Origin: a virus
Virus record (IMG/VR): IMGVR_UViG_3300025128_000097
Span: 1-43,000 of that record
Strand: one strand, 5' to 3'
DNA length: 43,000 nt
Of this stretch, positions 31,875-38,492 are shown in pieces. The translations under genes and the position numbers were made by a program. The notes beneath the pieces were generated by a model. It did not search any database. It was not told where the DNA came from and saw nothing but the letters and a program-made list of their open reading frames with translations. The first letter of the stretch is position 1. Each line of letters starts with the position of its first letter.

Positions 31875-34604
31875 CTACCATTTAAAACCTGACCTTACTA
31901 GTCCCCCTTTGAAATATCCTTTAGTAGGTAAATCTAGCATATCATTAGGTATTGGTAAAGTTATCATTTCGTCATACAGCTCAGGGTTAGGTTTTCCGTC
32001 TTTTAACTTATCTATTAGTTTAAGAGAAATATCTCTATTTATTTTTTTTGCAACTCGTAACGCTCTTATAGCTTCTTTGTCTGTGGCAAAGGACGCATAG
32101 TGTTCTTCGTACTTTTTCATCTTTGGGAAAAATTTTTTACCTCTACCTTGATTAATATTATTATCTTCTCTAGACCCTTTTTTATAAACTAACTTATAAG
32201 GTTTATCTGGATCTGAACGGGATACCAATCTTTTTTCAAGATCAATTCCATAATCTTTAGCAAACTTTTCCATAGCTTTAATTAGCGTTGAACTTTTACT
32301 AGGAAGACCTATAGTGCCTTCAGCATCTTTAACACCAGCTTTTCCTTGTTGAGTTCCGTACTGGATAAAATTAGGAGCTTTATCTAAACCTCTTTTTCTA
32401 GCATGTAAAAATTCTACAGGATACACAGCGATATGTGTTACTTCAGGCAAATCTTTTGAAGCTACTTTTGCATAAGTTTTAACAGCATGATCTGATACGC
32501 CTTGCATACTAGATAAAGGTAGATAGGGGTATCTTTTTTCTTGATTTGTAGTTTTGTACGCACTTAACATATCTTTTTGCTCTCCACTAAATCCTTTTTT
32601 AAATTTCTTTTCTTCTACCATAGCATCTAACAATAATTCTCTATATTCTTTATTTTGTGGATCTGTTAACAAACCTTTTTCCATTCTAACATCATCTAAA
32701 CCTTCTAATCTTTTTTGAATATCTTGTAGTTTTTGATTTACATACGCTCCTTCTTCAGCAGCTCCTGAAAAAAATTCTGTATTATAAGGGTTTATTCTTT
32801 CTATTCCTTCCTCTTTTAATCTTCTTAAGTTCTGTCCAAAATCTGACTGTAGTTCGTTAATCATTATAACACTATCTCCGTTATCTAATTTTTGAGTAGT
32901 GTATCTTGAAAAATACACAGGGTTTACCTGCAATCGTGTAACTCTATCTTGTAATCTAGGCATCTTCCCACCTTTTTCAGAAACATTATCTCTAATAATT
33001 TGTGTAAAATTTCTATCTATAGATTCATTAGTAGTACCCAAGTGACTCGCACCCATATGTTGTGAGTTTGTTTCTACAGCATTAAAGAAATTTTTATTAT
33101 GCTCAGGTATATTAAAAACAATTTCTCCATACTTTTGTTCACCACCAACGACATAGTCTATATAGTTTCTATAACCTGGATATAAATTTTCTTTAGACTT
33201 TTTAAGATAACCTTTTATTGTTTTTTCTTCTAGTTCTCTAAGCTTACTAAATACGTTGCTTAAAATTTGTGGGCCTTCAGCAATTTTTTTAGGGTAAACT
33301 GATTGGTTCAAAAAAGAAAATTGTTCTATAGCTGCTTGTCTTGGGCCAAGACTATTTATAATTTGTTGCACAGTATTTTTTGCACCTGATATATCTACAT
33401 CAAGTCTACCTCCATTTACTTTACGTAATTTATTTGAATACATACTGTCCATTACAGTAACACCCGAAACATCTATAGGTTGCTCCATCATAAATTTAGA
33501 TTTAACATCTACTGTGGATATTTGATTAGATATTTTTTTTAAATCTGCTTGATATTTTTCTATCTGATCTTTTAATTTTTTAGAATATTTCTTAGAGTAT
33601 CCTTGAACAGTTTTACCAAGAGCATCTTTTGATTCTATTAATTTAAAATCGTTATCGGTTTCTAGAAATTTTGAAATCTCCTCATTCGTATCATCGATAT
33701 ATTTTTGTAAGTTAAGGTATTCTTTTTCTATTTTATCTAACCCACCTTCTAAAGCTCCTTCTGCTCTATCGTCATATTTTAAATGTGTTAGTCTTCCGTG
33801 ATACAACGGATTGTTCTCTACTACTTTTATTAATTCTTGCTTAGATATTTTTTTACCTTGGTCTTGTGCTGCTTTTAAATAACCACCTACCAACTCATTT
33901 TTACCTGAAGCCACATCTTGTTTTAAATCTTTTTTTATAGTATCCAAATATTTTTTCGCTTCTTTCTGACCATAGCGTTGTCTAAACTTATCTATAGCTA
34001 AAGCTACTTCAGGATCATCTCCTATATCTATAGCCTGTAATACTTCTTTACTAAACTGAGATTTAGTTTTAAATAAATTTGCATCATCAATTTCTGTTTG
34101 CTTTATAGACAAATCCATTTTGTTTAAAGTATTTTCATCAGAATAGTTTACAGATTTGTTCATACGTCTTTGTATCCACTTAACCCACTCATTCGGGCTC
34201 AGTGGTTCGTTGTTCGGGTGTGCTATAATCTGTTCCCTAAGAACCGAGGCCCGTGGTAAGATAGACTTGCTACCTTTATCGAAATCTTGAACCAAGCCCC
34301 TCGTGAAATAAGGATCACTACCTTCAATATACGTAGGGTCTTTTGGTGTAATTTTTTGCAAAGGATTTCGTTCCGTTGCAAACTTTAAATCATTAGCATC
34401 TTTTTTTATTCGTGCAATACGTTTAAGTTCTGCTACATCTACTTGTTGCTTTTGTATTTCAGGCGTAGTGACTAGTTCCTGAGATAAGGGGGCATCTAAA
34501 ATATCTAAGTCTTCTACTTTAGTCGGTAGCTCTTCTTTCCTTGGACCCTTCTTTAACAGGCTTCCTAAACCTTGGGCTATTTTCTTAAAGAAAAAACTAC
34601 TCAT
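31875..34604 (-). CDS. Large protein with QSD motif, possible polyvalent/injected virion protein (909 aa)
   Basis: ATG 34604 overlaps the stop of the 35-aa gene by 8 nt; a TTG at 34625 is in frame upstream. The N-terminal half is long helical coiled coil (about 200-400). The C-terminal half contains MINELQSDFGQNLRRLKEEG (~590-610), similar in style to the EiQSD motif of large polyvalent proteins in mobile elements, and then YPYLPLSSM and HARKRGLDKAPN. Its place between TerL and portal fits a virion-injected effector. No catalytic residues can be assigned safely. Confidence 0.65.
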   Translation of the reverse strand: MSSFFFKKIAQGLGSLLKKGPRKEELPTKVEDLDILDAPLSQELVTTPEIQKQQVDVAELKRIARIKKDANDLKFATERNPLQKITPKDPTYIEGSDPYFTRGLVQDFDKGSKSILPRASVLREQIIAHPNNEPLSPNEWVKWIQRRMNKSVNYSDENTLNKMDLSIKQTEIDDANLFKTKSQFSKEVLQAIDIGDDPEVALAIDKFRQRYGQKEAKKYLDTIKKDLKQDVASGKNELVGGYLKAAQDQGKKISKQELIKVVENNPLYHGRLTHLKYDDRAEGALEGGLDKIEKEYLNLQKYIDDTNEEISKFLETDNDFKLIESKDALGKTVQGYSKKYSKKLKDQIEKYQADLKKISNQISTVDVKSKFMMEQPIDVSGVTVMDSMYSNKLRKVNGGRLDVDISGAKNTVQQIINSLGPRQAAIEQFSFLNQSVYPKKIAEGPQILSNVFSKLRELEEKTIKGYLKKSKENLYPGYRNYIDYVVGGEQKYGEIVFNIPEHNKNFFNAVETNSQHMGASHLGTTNESIDRNFTQIIRDNVSEKGGKMPRLQDRVTRLQVNPVYFSRYTTQKLDNGDSVIMINELQSDFGQNLRRLKEEGIERINPYNTEFFSGAAEEGAYVNQKLQDIQKRLEGLDDVRMEKGLLTDPQNKEYRELLLDAMVEEKKFKKGFSGEQKDMLSAYKTTNQEKRYPYLPLSSMQGVSDHAVKTYAKVASKDLPEVTHIAVYPVEFLHARKRGLDKAPNFIQYGTQQGKAGVKDAEGTIGLPSKSSTLIKAMEKFAKDYGIDLEKRLVSRSDPDKPYKLVYKKGSREDNNINQGRGKKFFPKMKKYEEHYASFATDKEAIRALRVAKKINRDISLKLIDKLKDGKPNPELYDEMITLPIPNDMLDLPTKGYFKGGLVRSGFKW

Positions 34605-34704
34605 CGCATTTACAAAGCTTACCAAATAATCTTTTTTTAACCCAGCTTACTTTTATCTTACAAAAGCTATACGCCTTCTTAATCTTTCTTTTGATTTTTT
34701 TCAT
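34597..34704 (-). CDS. Tiny basic Cys-containing protein (35 aa)
   Basis: ATG 34704 has a perfect AGGAGG seven nt upstream, and the stop overlaps the next ATG by 8 nt (ATGAGTAG), so it looks translated and coupled. The protein starts MKKIKRKIKKAYSFCKIKVS and ends RLFGKLCKCDE; more than a third is Lys/Arg, with Cys at 15, 31 and 33. Similar KKIKRK-W-RLFGKLCKC peptides occur near terL in marine phages, from memory. Function unknown. Confidence 0.75.
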   Translation of the reverse strand: MKKIKRKIKKAYSFCKIKVSWVKKRLFGKLCKCDE

Positions 34705-34712
34705 GAAACCTC

Positions 34713-36185
34713 CTAGTAATAATTGTATTGTTTTGGTGGAACATCCTCATTATCCACATAATCAGAGTATAACTCAACAAAGTTACCTTGTCTGTACCTA
34801 AGAAGTGCTTGGGACATACTATCTACATAATCATCATTAGCTCCGTGAGGAAACGCTGCACATTCGTCCATTACTTCATCTGCAAACTTTTCTCCATGTG
34901 GATACCAAATAGACCCGCTTTCAAATAAAGGAGCTACCGAGTTAACTCTTGCATGTTTATCATTACCTCGTGTCGGTGTAAACGGAACAACAGGTATACC
35001 CATTCTACGAAATTCTTGTGTCAAAGGTTCACCACTAGCTTTTTGTTCTATAATAATTGTTTCAGGTTCCCAATATTTATACGCATCTAATGCTACAACC
35101 TTTAGCTCAGGAAAATCATACTTACCTCGTAGTGCATCCAGTAAAATTATATGAGGGGTAGCTTCATCAGGATAAAATATACCCCATGTCGTTATAGCAG
35201 AATAGTCCGCAGTTTCTTTTTTACTAAACGCTGTATCATAACTTTGTATCACATGTACCAGATTTGGAACTGAGTCCCCTTTCCACGCTTGCCACCATTC
35301 ACGTTTTATAATCGCTCCTTCTTCCGAAGTAGGTTCTTGCATATACTGAGCAGACCAGTTACGAATAGGAATAGACGCTTTGACTTTTTCTAAATCATCT
35401 AGTTCCCAATACTCTGGCCATACTGGGTTCCCTGAGTCGAGGATCGCAGGAAAGCTAACTTGTTTCCATGTATCTGCTTTAGGTTCCGTTTGAGCCTTCA
35501 ACAATCTACCAGTCAAATCATCTTCAGCCCATCTTGTCATTACCACTAAAATTGAGCCTCCTGGTTGTAATCTTTGTCGTGGTCCTGAGGTGTACCATTC
35601 ATAAGCACGTTCCATTGCCATGTCCGACATAGAGTCTTGTTCCGTGTGTGGATCATCAATAATCAATAAGTCCGCACCACGACCCGTGATGGACGCTCCA
35701 ACGCCCGCTGCATAATATTCACCACCATGACTAGTTTCCCATCTTCCTTTTGCCTTGGAGTCCTCACGAAGTCTCACGTCTCCAAAAATTTGTTTATACT
35801 CTGGTGAATCAATAATGTTACGAACCTTACTACCGAACCTTACTGCAAGTTCTGTATTATGAGACACTTGCATAATTTTCATTTTTGGATACTTTCCTAT
35901 CATCCAAGCAGGGTAGTATACAGAAGCAAATTCAGATTTTGTATGTCTGGGTGGCATATTTATAATGAGCCTCCCTTTTTTTTCTTTTGCTACATTAGTA
36001 AACTCATCTGCTATGATTTGATGATGGCCCCACTTTTTTCTATTTTTTTCTTTTCTACATATAAAATCTGGCCATATCTCTTGTACAAAATATAAAAAAT
36101 TATCTTGACAAAGCTTGATGTGTTGTAACAAGAGCCTCTCAACCTCGAGCCTCAGTTTCTCTACTGGTAAGTTTTCTTTTTGCAT
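34713..36185 (-). CDS. terL: Terminase large subunit (490 aa)
   Basis: Classic TerL motifs are visible: a variant Walker A MPPRHTKSE (77-85), Walker B LLIIDD (173-178) with the catalytic acid, coupling motif MTRW (216-219), and a C-terminal RNase H-like nuclease with D317 (in SYDTAF), E380 (in TIIIEQ) and the acidic pair in NDDYVDSM (D451/D452, D455). It is the ATPase-nuclease that cuts concatemers and pumps DNA through the portal. No small subunit is recognised beside it. It is the first gene of the late operon, downstream of a dyad-rich promoter region. Confidence 0.95.
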   Translation of the reverse strand: MQKENLPVEKLRLEVERLLLQHIKLCQDNFLYFVQEIWPDFICRKEKNRKKWGHHQIIADEFTNVAKEKKGRLIINMPPRHTKSEFASVYYPAWMIGKYPKMKIMQVSHNTELAVRFGSKVRNIIDSPEYKQIFGDVRLREDSKAKGRWETSHGGEYYAAGVGASITGRGADLLIIDDPHTEQDSMSDMAMERAYEWYTSGPRQRLQPGGSILVVMTRWAEDDLTGRLLKAQTEPKADTWKQVSFPAILDSGNPVWPEYWELDDLEKVKASIPIRNWSAQYMQEPTSEEGAIIKREWWQAWKGDSVPNLVHVIQSYDTAFSKKETADYSAITTWGIFYPDEATPHIILLDALRGKYDFPELKVVALDAYKYWEPETIIIEQKASGEPLTQEFRRMGIPVVPFTPTRGNDKHARVNSVAPLFESGSIWYPHGEKFADEVMDECAAFPHGANDDYVDSMSQALLRYRQGNFVELYSDYVDNEDVPPKQYNYY

Positions 36186-36197
36186 CTATATTTTTAT

Positions 36198-36225
36198 AGC
36201 ATACATACATGTATTTGTCTTGCAA
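36198..36225 (-). promoter_or_regulatory. Candidate late promoter in front of terL
   Basis: TTGCAA, 16 bp, TATGCT on the minus strand, about 13-40 nt upstream of the TerL ATG. The -35 lies inside a perfect 12-bp dyad (GTCTTGCAAGAC), so an activator or repressor could control it. An overlapping TATAAA at 36193-36198 is another -10 possibility. Confidence 0.45.
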
Positions 36226-36240
36226 GACTTTACTAAGTCT
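36217..36240. promoter_or_regulatory. Two adjacent dyads upstream of terL
   Basis: GTCTTGCAAGAC (36217-36228) is a perfect 12-bp palindrome. It shares bases with AGACTT-TACT-AAGTCT (36225-36240), an inverted repeat with 6-bp arms. They cover the -35 region of the candidate late promoter and differ in sequence from the TATAAGA dyads, so a second regulator is possible. Confidence 0.55.
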
Positions 36241-36251
36241 AATAACTATGG

Positions 36252-36264
36252 GGCGTGTCACGCC
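36252..36264. repeat. GC-rich 13-bp palindrome
   Basis: GGCGTGTCACGCC is a perfect dyad around one base. It sits in the gene-free stretch between terL and its upstream neighbour, with no T-run, so it is not a terminator. A regulator or packaging-related site is possible. Confidence 0.5.
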
Positions 36265-36294
36265 AAACGGCATCGAGATCGGCAAACGTAAACC

Positions 36295-36325
36295 AAAAAA
36301 AAACCGAGCCTCCGAAGAGGCTCGG
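36295..36325 (-). terminator. Strong intrinsic terminator with UUCG loop
   Basis: On the minus strand the stem CCGAGCCTC/GAGGCTCGG (9 bp, perfect) encloses the extra-stable loop TTCG and is followed by nine T (36303-36295). It ends transcripts from the upstream small genes before the late promoter. Confidence 0.95.
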
Positions 36326-36326
36326 C

Positions 36327-36356
36327 TCCGTTGCAACGGATAGCTTGGAGGCTATC
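36327..36356. repeat. Palindrome and hairpin at the end of the 67-aa gene
   Basis: TCCGTTGCAACGGA (36327-36340) is a perfect palindrome, directly followed by GATAGC-6-GCTATC (36339-36356), which includes the stop codon. The core CGTTGCAACG recurs in the cassette at 38222-38231. Confidence 0.6.
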
Positions 36357-36555
36357 TCATTTTTCTTAACTTACTAGCTAAGAATTTCTCGTGCAATTCT
36401 TGATGTTTTTGTAAATAAGATTTTGCTTTTTTTCTATCCGAAAATAAAAGTGTACCATTAAAGTTAAGATAATTATTTGGTGTTAATCTAATCACTTTAA
36501 TATCATCTGGCTCATTGGTGCTAATCTCATTTACTTGATACAATGTTTTACTCAT
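36352..36555 (-). CDS. Small hypothetical protein (67 aa)
   Basis: I start at ATG 36555 because GGAGG lies six nt upstream; ATGs at 36567 and 36558 are in frame but have poor spacing. The sequence is SKTLYQVNEISTNEPDDIKV then a beta-rich YLNFNGTLLFSDR and a helical, Lys-rich end with two KAK/RKM patches. It overlaps the upstream gene's stop by 8 nt. No domain recognised. It is the last gene before the UUCG terminator. Confidence 0.65.
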   Translation of the reverse strand: MSKTLYQVNEISTNEPDDIKVIRLTPNNYLNFNGTLLFSDRKKAKSYLQKHQELHEKFLASKLRKMR

Positions 36556-36823
36556 CATCTCCTCCATTCATTCTTGAAAGCAAAGGTTCGACTCTTTGCA
36601 TAAACTTGTGCTTTAATAATTGGATAGTATCAGCATTAGGATAGGCAACCATTGTTTCTTCAACAACTGCCTCCAAAGTTTTATACAAATGTTGCCAATT
36701 AATTGTACCATTGATTAGTTCAGAAGTGCTTGACTTGTGAACCTCGAAGGCTTTCTGCATTTCTTGAAGTTCTGTTTCCAGAACTTCAAGTCTATTGTTT
36801 AGTTGTGTAGTTAGATCAGTCAT
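36548..36823 (-). CDS. Small coiled-coil protein (91 aa)
   Basis: The N-terminal half is a heptad-type coiled coil (LNNRLEVLETELQEMQKAFE, 8-27), and the C-terminal half is helical (TLEAVVEETMVAYPNADTIQ). ATG 36823 overlaps the upstream TAA as TAATG. Its size and coiled coil, two genes upstream of terL, make a small terminase imaginable, but there is no helix-turn-helix domain in view, so I leave it unassigned. Confidence 0.65.
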   Translation of the reverse strand: MTDLTTQLNNRLEVLETELQEMQKAFEVHKSSTSELINGTINWQHLYKTLEAVVEETMVAYPNADTIQLLKHKFMQRVEPLLSRMNGGDDE

Positions 36824-37074
36824 TACGCACTCTCTCTATTTTTATGTTTGGTTTCCCAAATATCTTTTAGTTTTTCGTGGTATGTTGATGCCTCCTTGTA
36901 GTCCCAAAATACTCTGATAGATTGTTGTTGGTATCTACTATCTTTAGTCCAGTATAACTTTTCAAAATACTCAATACATTTTTTGAAATCATCGACTGTG
37001 TAATATTCTAAAGATGGATCACCAACTAAGTTATGATCATCTACTATATATACTGTTTCTTTTTTTATGTTCAT
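36823..37074 (-). CDS. Small hypothetical protein (83 aa)
   Basis: The start is ATG 37074 with GGAGG seven nt upstream (CTTGGAGGTCAAAATG); an in-frame TTG upstream is rejected. The protein begins MNIKKETVYIVDDHNLVGDP and is rich in aromatic and charged residues (YYTVDDFKKCIEYFEKLYWT). No known domain. It is the first gene of a three-gene unit behind a dyad-controlled promoter. Confidence 0.65.
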   Translation of the reverse strand: MNIKKETVYIVDDHNLVGDPSLEYYTVDDFKKCIEYFEKLYWTKDSRYQQQSIRVFWDYKEASTYHEKLKDIWETKHKNRESA

Positions 37075-37113
37075 TTTGACCTCCAAGTCATTTCATTTGT
37101 TAATAATAAATAT

Positions 37114-37142
37114 AGTATATAAGATATGTCTTATAGATGCAA
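37114..37142 (-). promoter_or_regulatory. Promoter with embedded dyad for the 83-aa gene unit
   Basis: TTGCAT, 17-bp spacer and TATACT on the minus strand, 40 nt upstream of ATG 37074. The dyad at 37118-37135 fills almost the whole spacer, the classical position for a repressor operator. Confidence 0.65.
37118..37135. promoter_or_regulatory. TATAAGA-N4-TCTTATA dyad, copy 1
   Basis: TATAAGATATGTCTTATA has perfect 7-bp arms around 4 bases. It lies between the -35 and -10 of the 83-aa gene promoter. Identical arms occur at 39188-39205 and similar ones at 38095-38112, 37167-37184 and 38468-38485. Confidence 0.75.
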
Positions 37143-37153
37143 CCTATATCTAC

Positions 37154-37184
37154 TATAGGAATATCCTATAAGACACATCAGATA
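37154..37184. promoter_or_regulatory. Overlapping dyads (TATAGGA-ATA-TCCTATA and TATAAGA half-site)
   Basis: A perfect 7-bp inverted repeat with a 3-base centre (37154-37170) overlaps a second site whose left arm is TATAAGA (37167-37173) and whose right arm is degenerate (TCAGATA, 37178-37184). They form a tandem operator cluster with copy 1. Confidence 0.6.
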
Positions 37185-37209
37185 TATGTCCTCATAAATA
37201 TTTATTTCT

Positions 37210-37287
37210 GCTGCTTCCTGGTACCAGGCAGCTAACTATAACTAATCAAAAGCCCATTTCCCTTCGGCAACGAGAACGAGAACGAGA
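37210..37287. repeat. Intergenic cassette copy a: CGAGAAC repeat plus GC hairpin
   Basis: CAACGAGAACGAGAACGAGA (37268-37287) abuts the stop of the 37-aa gene. After a spacer, a hairpin GCTGC/GCAGC around the palindrome CCTGGTACCAGG lies at 37210-37232. Both are much richer in GC than the surroundings. The dyad cluster and promoter of the next gene follow. Confidence 0.75.
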
Positions 37288-37401
37288 TCACAGTGTCACC
37301 AGTAGCCAGATCGCAAGGCTCACGATTGTCAGTAATAGAAACCACCGCAAGACTAGGAAAACCAAGAACACAAACCCAATGAGTACACCGACAAAAATCA
37401 T
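37288..37401 (-). CDS. Small hydrophobic membrane peptide (37 aa)
   Basis: ATG 37401 has a canonical AAGGAGG seven nt upstream. The peptide is almost entirely hydrophobic (MIFVGVLIGFVFLVFLVLRW onward), enough for one or two membrane passes with a single Arg at 19. A longer in-frame reading from 37482 would translate the cassette and is rejected. Its stop abuts cassette copy a. It could be a toxin-like, superinfection-exclusion or holin-type peptide; nothing in the sequence decides. Confidence 0.7.
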   Translation of the reverse strand: MIFVGVLIGFVFLVFLVLRWFLLLTIVSLAIWLLVTL

Positions 37402-37420
37402 ACTGTCCTCCTTGAGCTTG

Positions 37421-37500
37421 CAGCTTCCCTGGCCCGGGCCGCTGTAACTAGACTGAAAGGGCAACGCATTTGCGTTGCCCAACGAGAACGAGAACGAGAA
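37421..37500. repeat. Intergenic cassette copy b: CGAGAAC repeat, 22-bp hairpin, GGCCCGGGCC hairpin
   Basis: CAACGAGAACGAGAACGAGA starts at 37480. Next to it is GGGCAACGCA-TT-TGCGTTGCCC (37459-37480, perfect 10-bp arms). A second hairpin, CAGC/GCTG around GGCCCGGGCC, is at 37421-37444 just upstream of the next ribosome site. CAGCTTCCCTG is shared with copy c. Confidence 0.8.
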
Positions 37501-37507
37501 AGGGAAC

Positions 37508-38068
37508 TCATGAACCCACCCCCTCGCTTTTAACTAAATAGTCATAGTGTTCAGGATGCCACATATAAAACATATCTGTATCAATATCAAATATTTTAAA
37601 ATCGGTATATCCACCCCTAACATCTGCACCGTTGTGTATTGATAAAGCAACAGTTTCATTTTCGTACATGTCCCCAATAGTTATTATTTGCAACGTTTGG
37701 GATAATACACATTCCTCATTATATGTATTTATATGATCTATTTTTTTATCTTTATTGTGTAACTGTAGATATTGTTCAACGGGTACCCTCCAATTGTCCT
37801 CTTTACTAGCTTTTAAAAAGTTTTCTAGATCCTCGTTTAACTCTTTATTATATCGGACACTTTCAACCAAGTGATGAAATACACTTTTACAAATACTATA
37901 AATATCATCAGGTTCGTAAATAAAAACTTTATCTTTTTTGAAGTCCTCCAAAGTTCTTTTTTTGTTTTGTTGCCAATGTCTACCACTGCCACCCCCACTA
38001 TCTAGAAAGTGCGTTCCAGTGCTTTCAGTTAACATATTATATATTTGTTGTTCAGTTTCAAAGTTCAT
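37508..38068 (-). CDS. Conserved hypothetical protein with DSGGGSGRHW motif (186 aa)
   Basis: The N-terminus has TESTGTHFLDSGGGSGRHWQ (14-33), which I recognise from proteins scattered across many phages (often written T-HFLDSGGAYGRHWE), all of unknown function. The middle is helical with many His/Tyr, the C-terminus beta-rich with IHNGADVRGGYTDFKIFDID. ATG 38068 follows TATAGGAGAATA, a leader nearly identical to that of the plus-strand gene at 39230. It has its own promoter and dyad and is followed by cassette copy b. Confidence 0.75.
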   Translation of the reverse strand: MNFETEQQIYNMLTESTGTHFLDSGGGSGRHWQQNKKRTLEDFKKDKVFIYEPDDIYSICKSVFHHLVESVRYNKELNEDLENFLKASKEDNWRVPVEQYLQLHNKDKKIDHINTYNEECVLSQTLQIITIGDMYENETVALSIHNGADVRGGYTDFKIFDIDTDMFYMWHPEHYDYLVKSEGVGS

Positions 38069-38094
38069 TTTTTTATTCTCCTATAAGTTATATA

Positions 38095-38112
38095 TATAAG
38101 ATACATCTCATA
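38095..38112. promoter_or_regulatory. TATAAGA-N4-TCTCATA dyad, copy 3
   Basis: TATAAGATACATCTCATA has one mismatch between its 7-bp arms. On the minus strand it covers the -10 region of a candidate promoter for the 186-aa gene. Confidence 0.65.
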
Positions 38113-38126
38113 TAATAATAAAGCAA
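38098..38126 (-). promoter_or_regulatory. Candidate promoter of the 186-aa gene
   Basis: TTGCTT, 17 bp, TATCTT on the minus strand, about 30 nt upstream of ATG 38068 and just downstream of the terminator at 38129-38165. The -10 overlaps dyad copy 3. Confidence 0.45.
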
Positions 38127-38128
38127 GT

Positions 38129-38165
38129 AAAAAAATAAAAAAAAAATCACACAGCTTCCCTGTGT
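38129..38165 (-). terminator. Intrinsic terminator of the 57-aa gene unit
   Basis: On the minus strand ACACAG-GGAAG-CTGTGT (6-bp stem, 5-nt loop) is followed by GA and ten T, then A and further T. It isolates the 57-aa gene unit from the promoter of the 186-aa gene. Confidence 0.75.
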
Positions 38166-38252
38166 CCCGGATCATGCTGCCAGCTGCCGGGTAACTGAAA
38201 CTTAAACTAAAGCCTCGTTCTCGTTGCAACGAGAACGAGAACGAGAACGAGA
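38166..38252. repeat. Intergenic cassette copy c: 26-bp palindrome, CGAGAAC repeats, GC-rich hairpin
   Basis: From 38227 CAACGAGAACGAGAACGAGA continues to 38252 with an extra unit and abuts the stop of the 57-aa gene. Together with its inverse at 38214-38226 it forms a perfect 26-bp palindrome (38214-38239). CCCGG/CCGGG arms around CAGCTG (about 38166-38191) make a second hairpin before the terminator. Confidence 0.8.
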
Positions 38253-38253
38253 G

Positions 38254-38427
38254 TTACGATTTATTTTTGTCGTTCTTCTTCACCTCCGAGTCTTGCCAAC
38301 TGTTTCCGTTAGCAATGCACTTGCCCACACCCACCAAGGTATAAGTTTTTCCCTCTTCAGGCTTGTCATCTATAAAACCTTTTTCTCTGCCGTACTTCAG
38401 CAACCCTTTTAAAAATTCTTCTTTCAT
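38254..38427 (-). CDS. Small hypothetical protein (57 aa)
   Basis: ATG 38427 has AAGGTGA six nt upstream, a strong ribosome site. The protein starts MKEEFLKGLLKYGREKGFID, has a beta-rich TYTLVGVGKCIANG centre (29-41) and a charged end (SEVKKNDKNKS). No domain is recognised. It has its own promoter, cassette and terminator, so it is a separate transcription unit. Confidence 0.7.
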   Translation of the reverse strand: MKEEFLKGLLKYGREKGFIDDKPEEGKTYTLVGVGKCIANGNSWQDSEVKKNDKNKS

Positions 38428-38456
38428 ACATTCACCTTTTATATTGTTAAAATATC

Positions 38457-38484
38457 ATCATAACAGATATAAGACACATTACAA
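38457..38484 (-). promoter_or_regulatory. Promoter of the 57-aa gene with dyad half-site
   Basis: TTGTAA, 16-bp spacer, TATGAT on the minus strand, about 30-57 nt upstream of ATG 38427. The spacer contains the arm TCTTATA (TATAAGA at 38468-38474), whose partner arm is degenerate. The geometry mirrors the promoter at 37114-37142. Confidence 0.6.
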
Positions 38485-38492
38485 CTCTTTTT

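Noticed and set aside
36139-36336. A 65-aa minus-strand frame across the terL leader
   Set aside because: It runs through the UUCG terminator and regulatory dyads, overlaps TerL in another frame, lacks a ribosome site and has no sensible composition.
36548-36823. 91-aa coiled-coil protein as small terminase
   Set aside because: Position is suggestive, but no DNA-binding domain can be seen and it belongs to the dyad-controlled unit.
37402-37482. Longer start for the 37-aa hydrophobic peptide
   Set aside because: The extra 27 residues translate the cassette hairpins; an AAGGAGG sits correctly before ATG 37401.
38224-38412. Plus-strand frame starting MQRERERERE
   Set aside because: It is produced by the CGAGAAC repeat and overlaps a better minus-strand gene (38254-38427).
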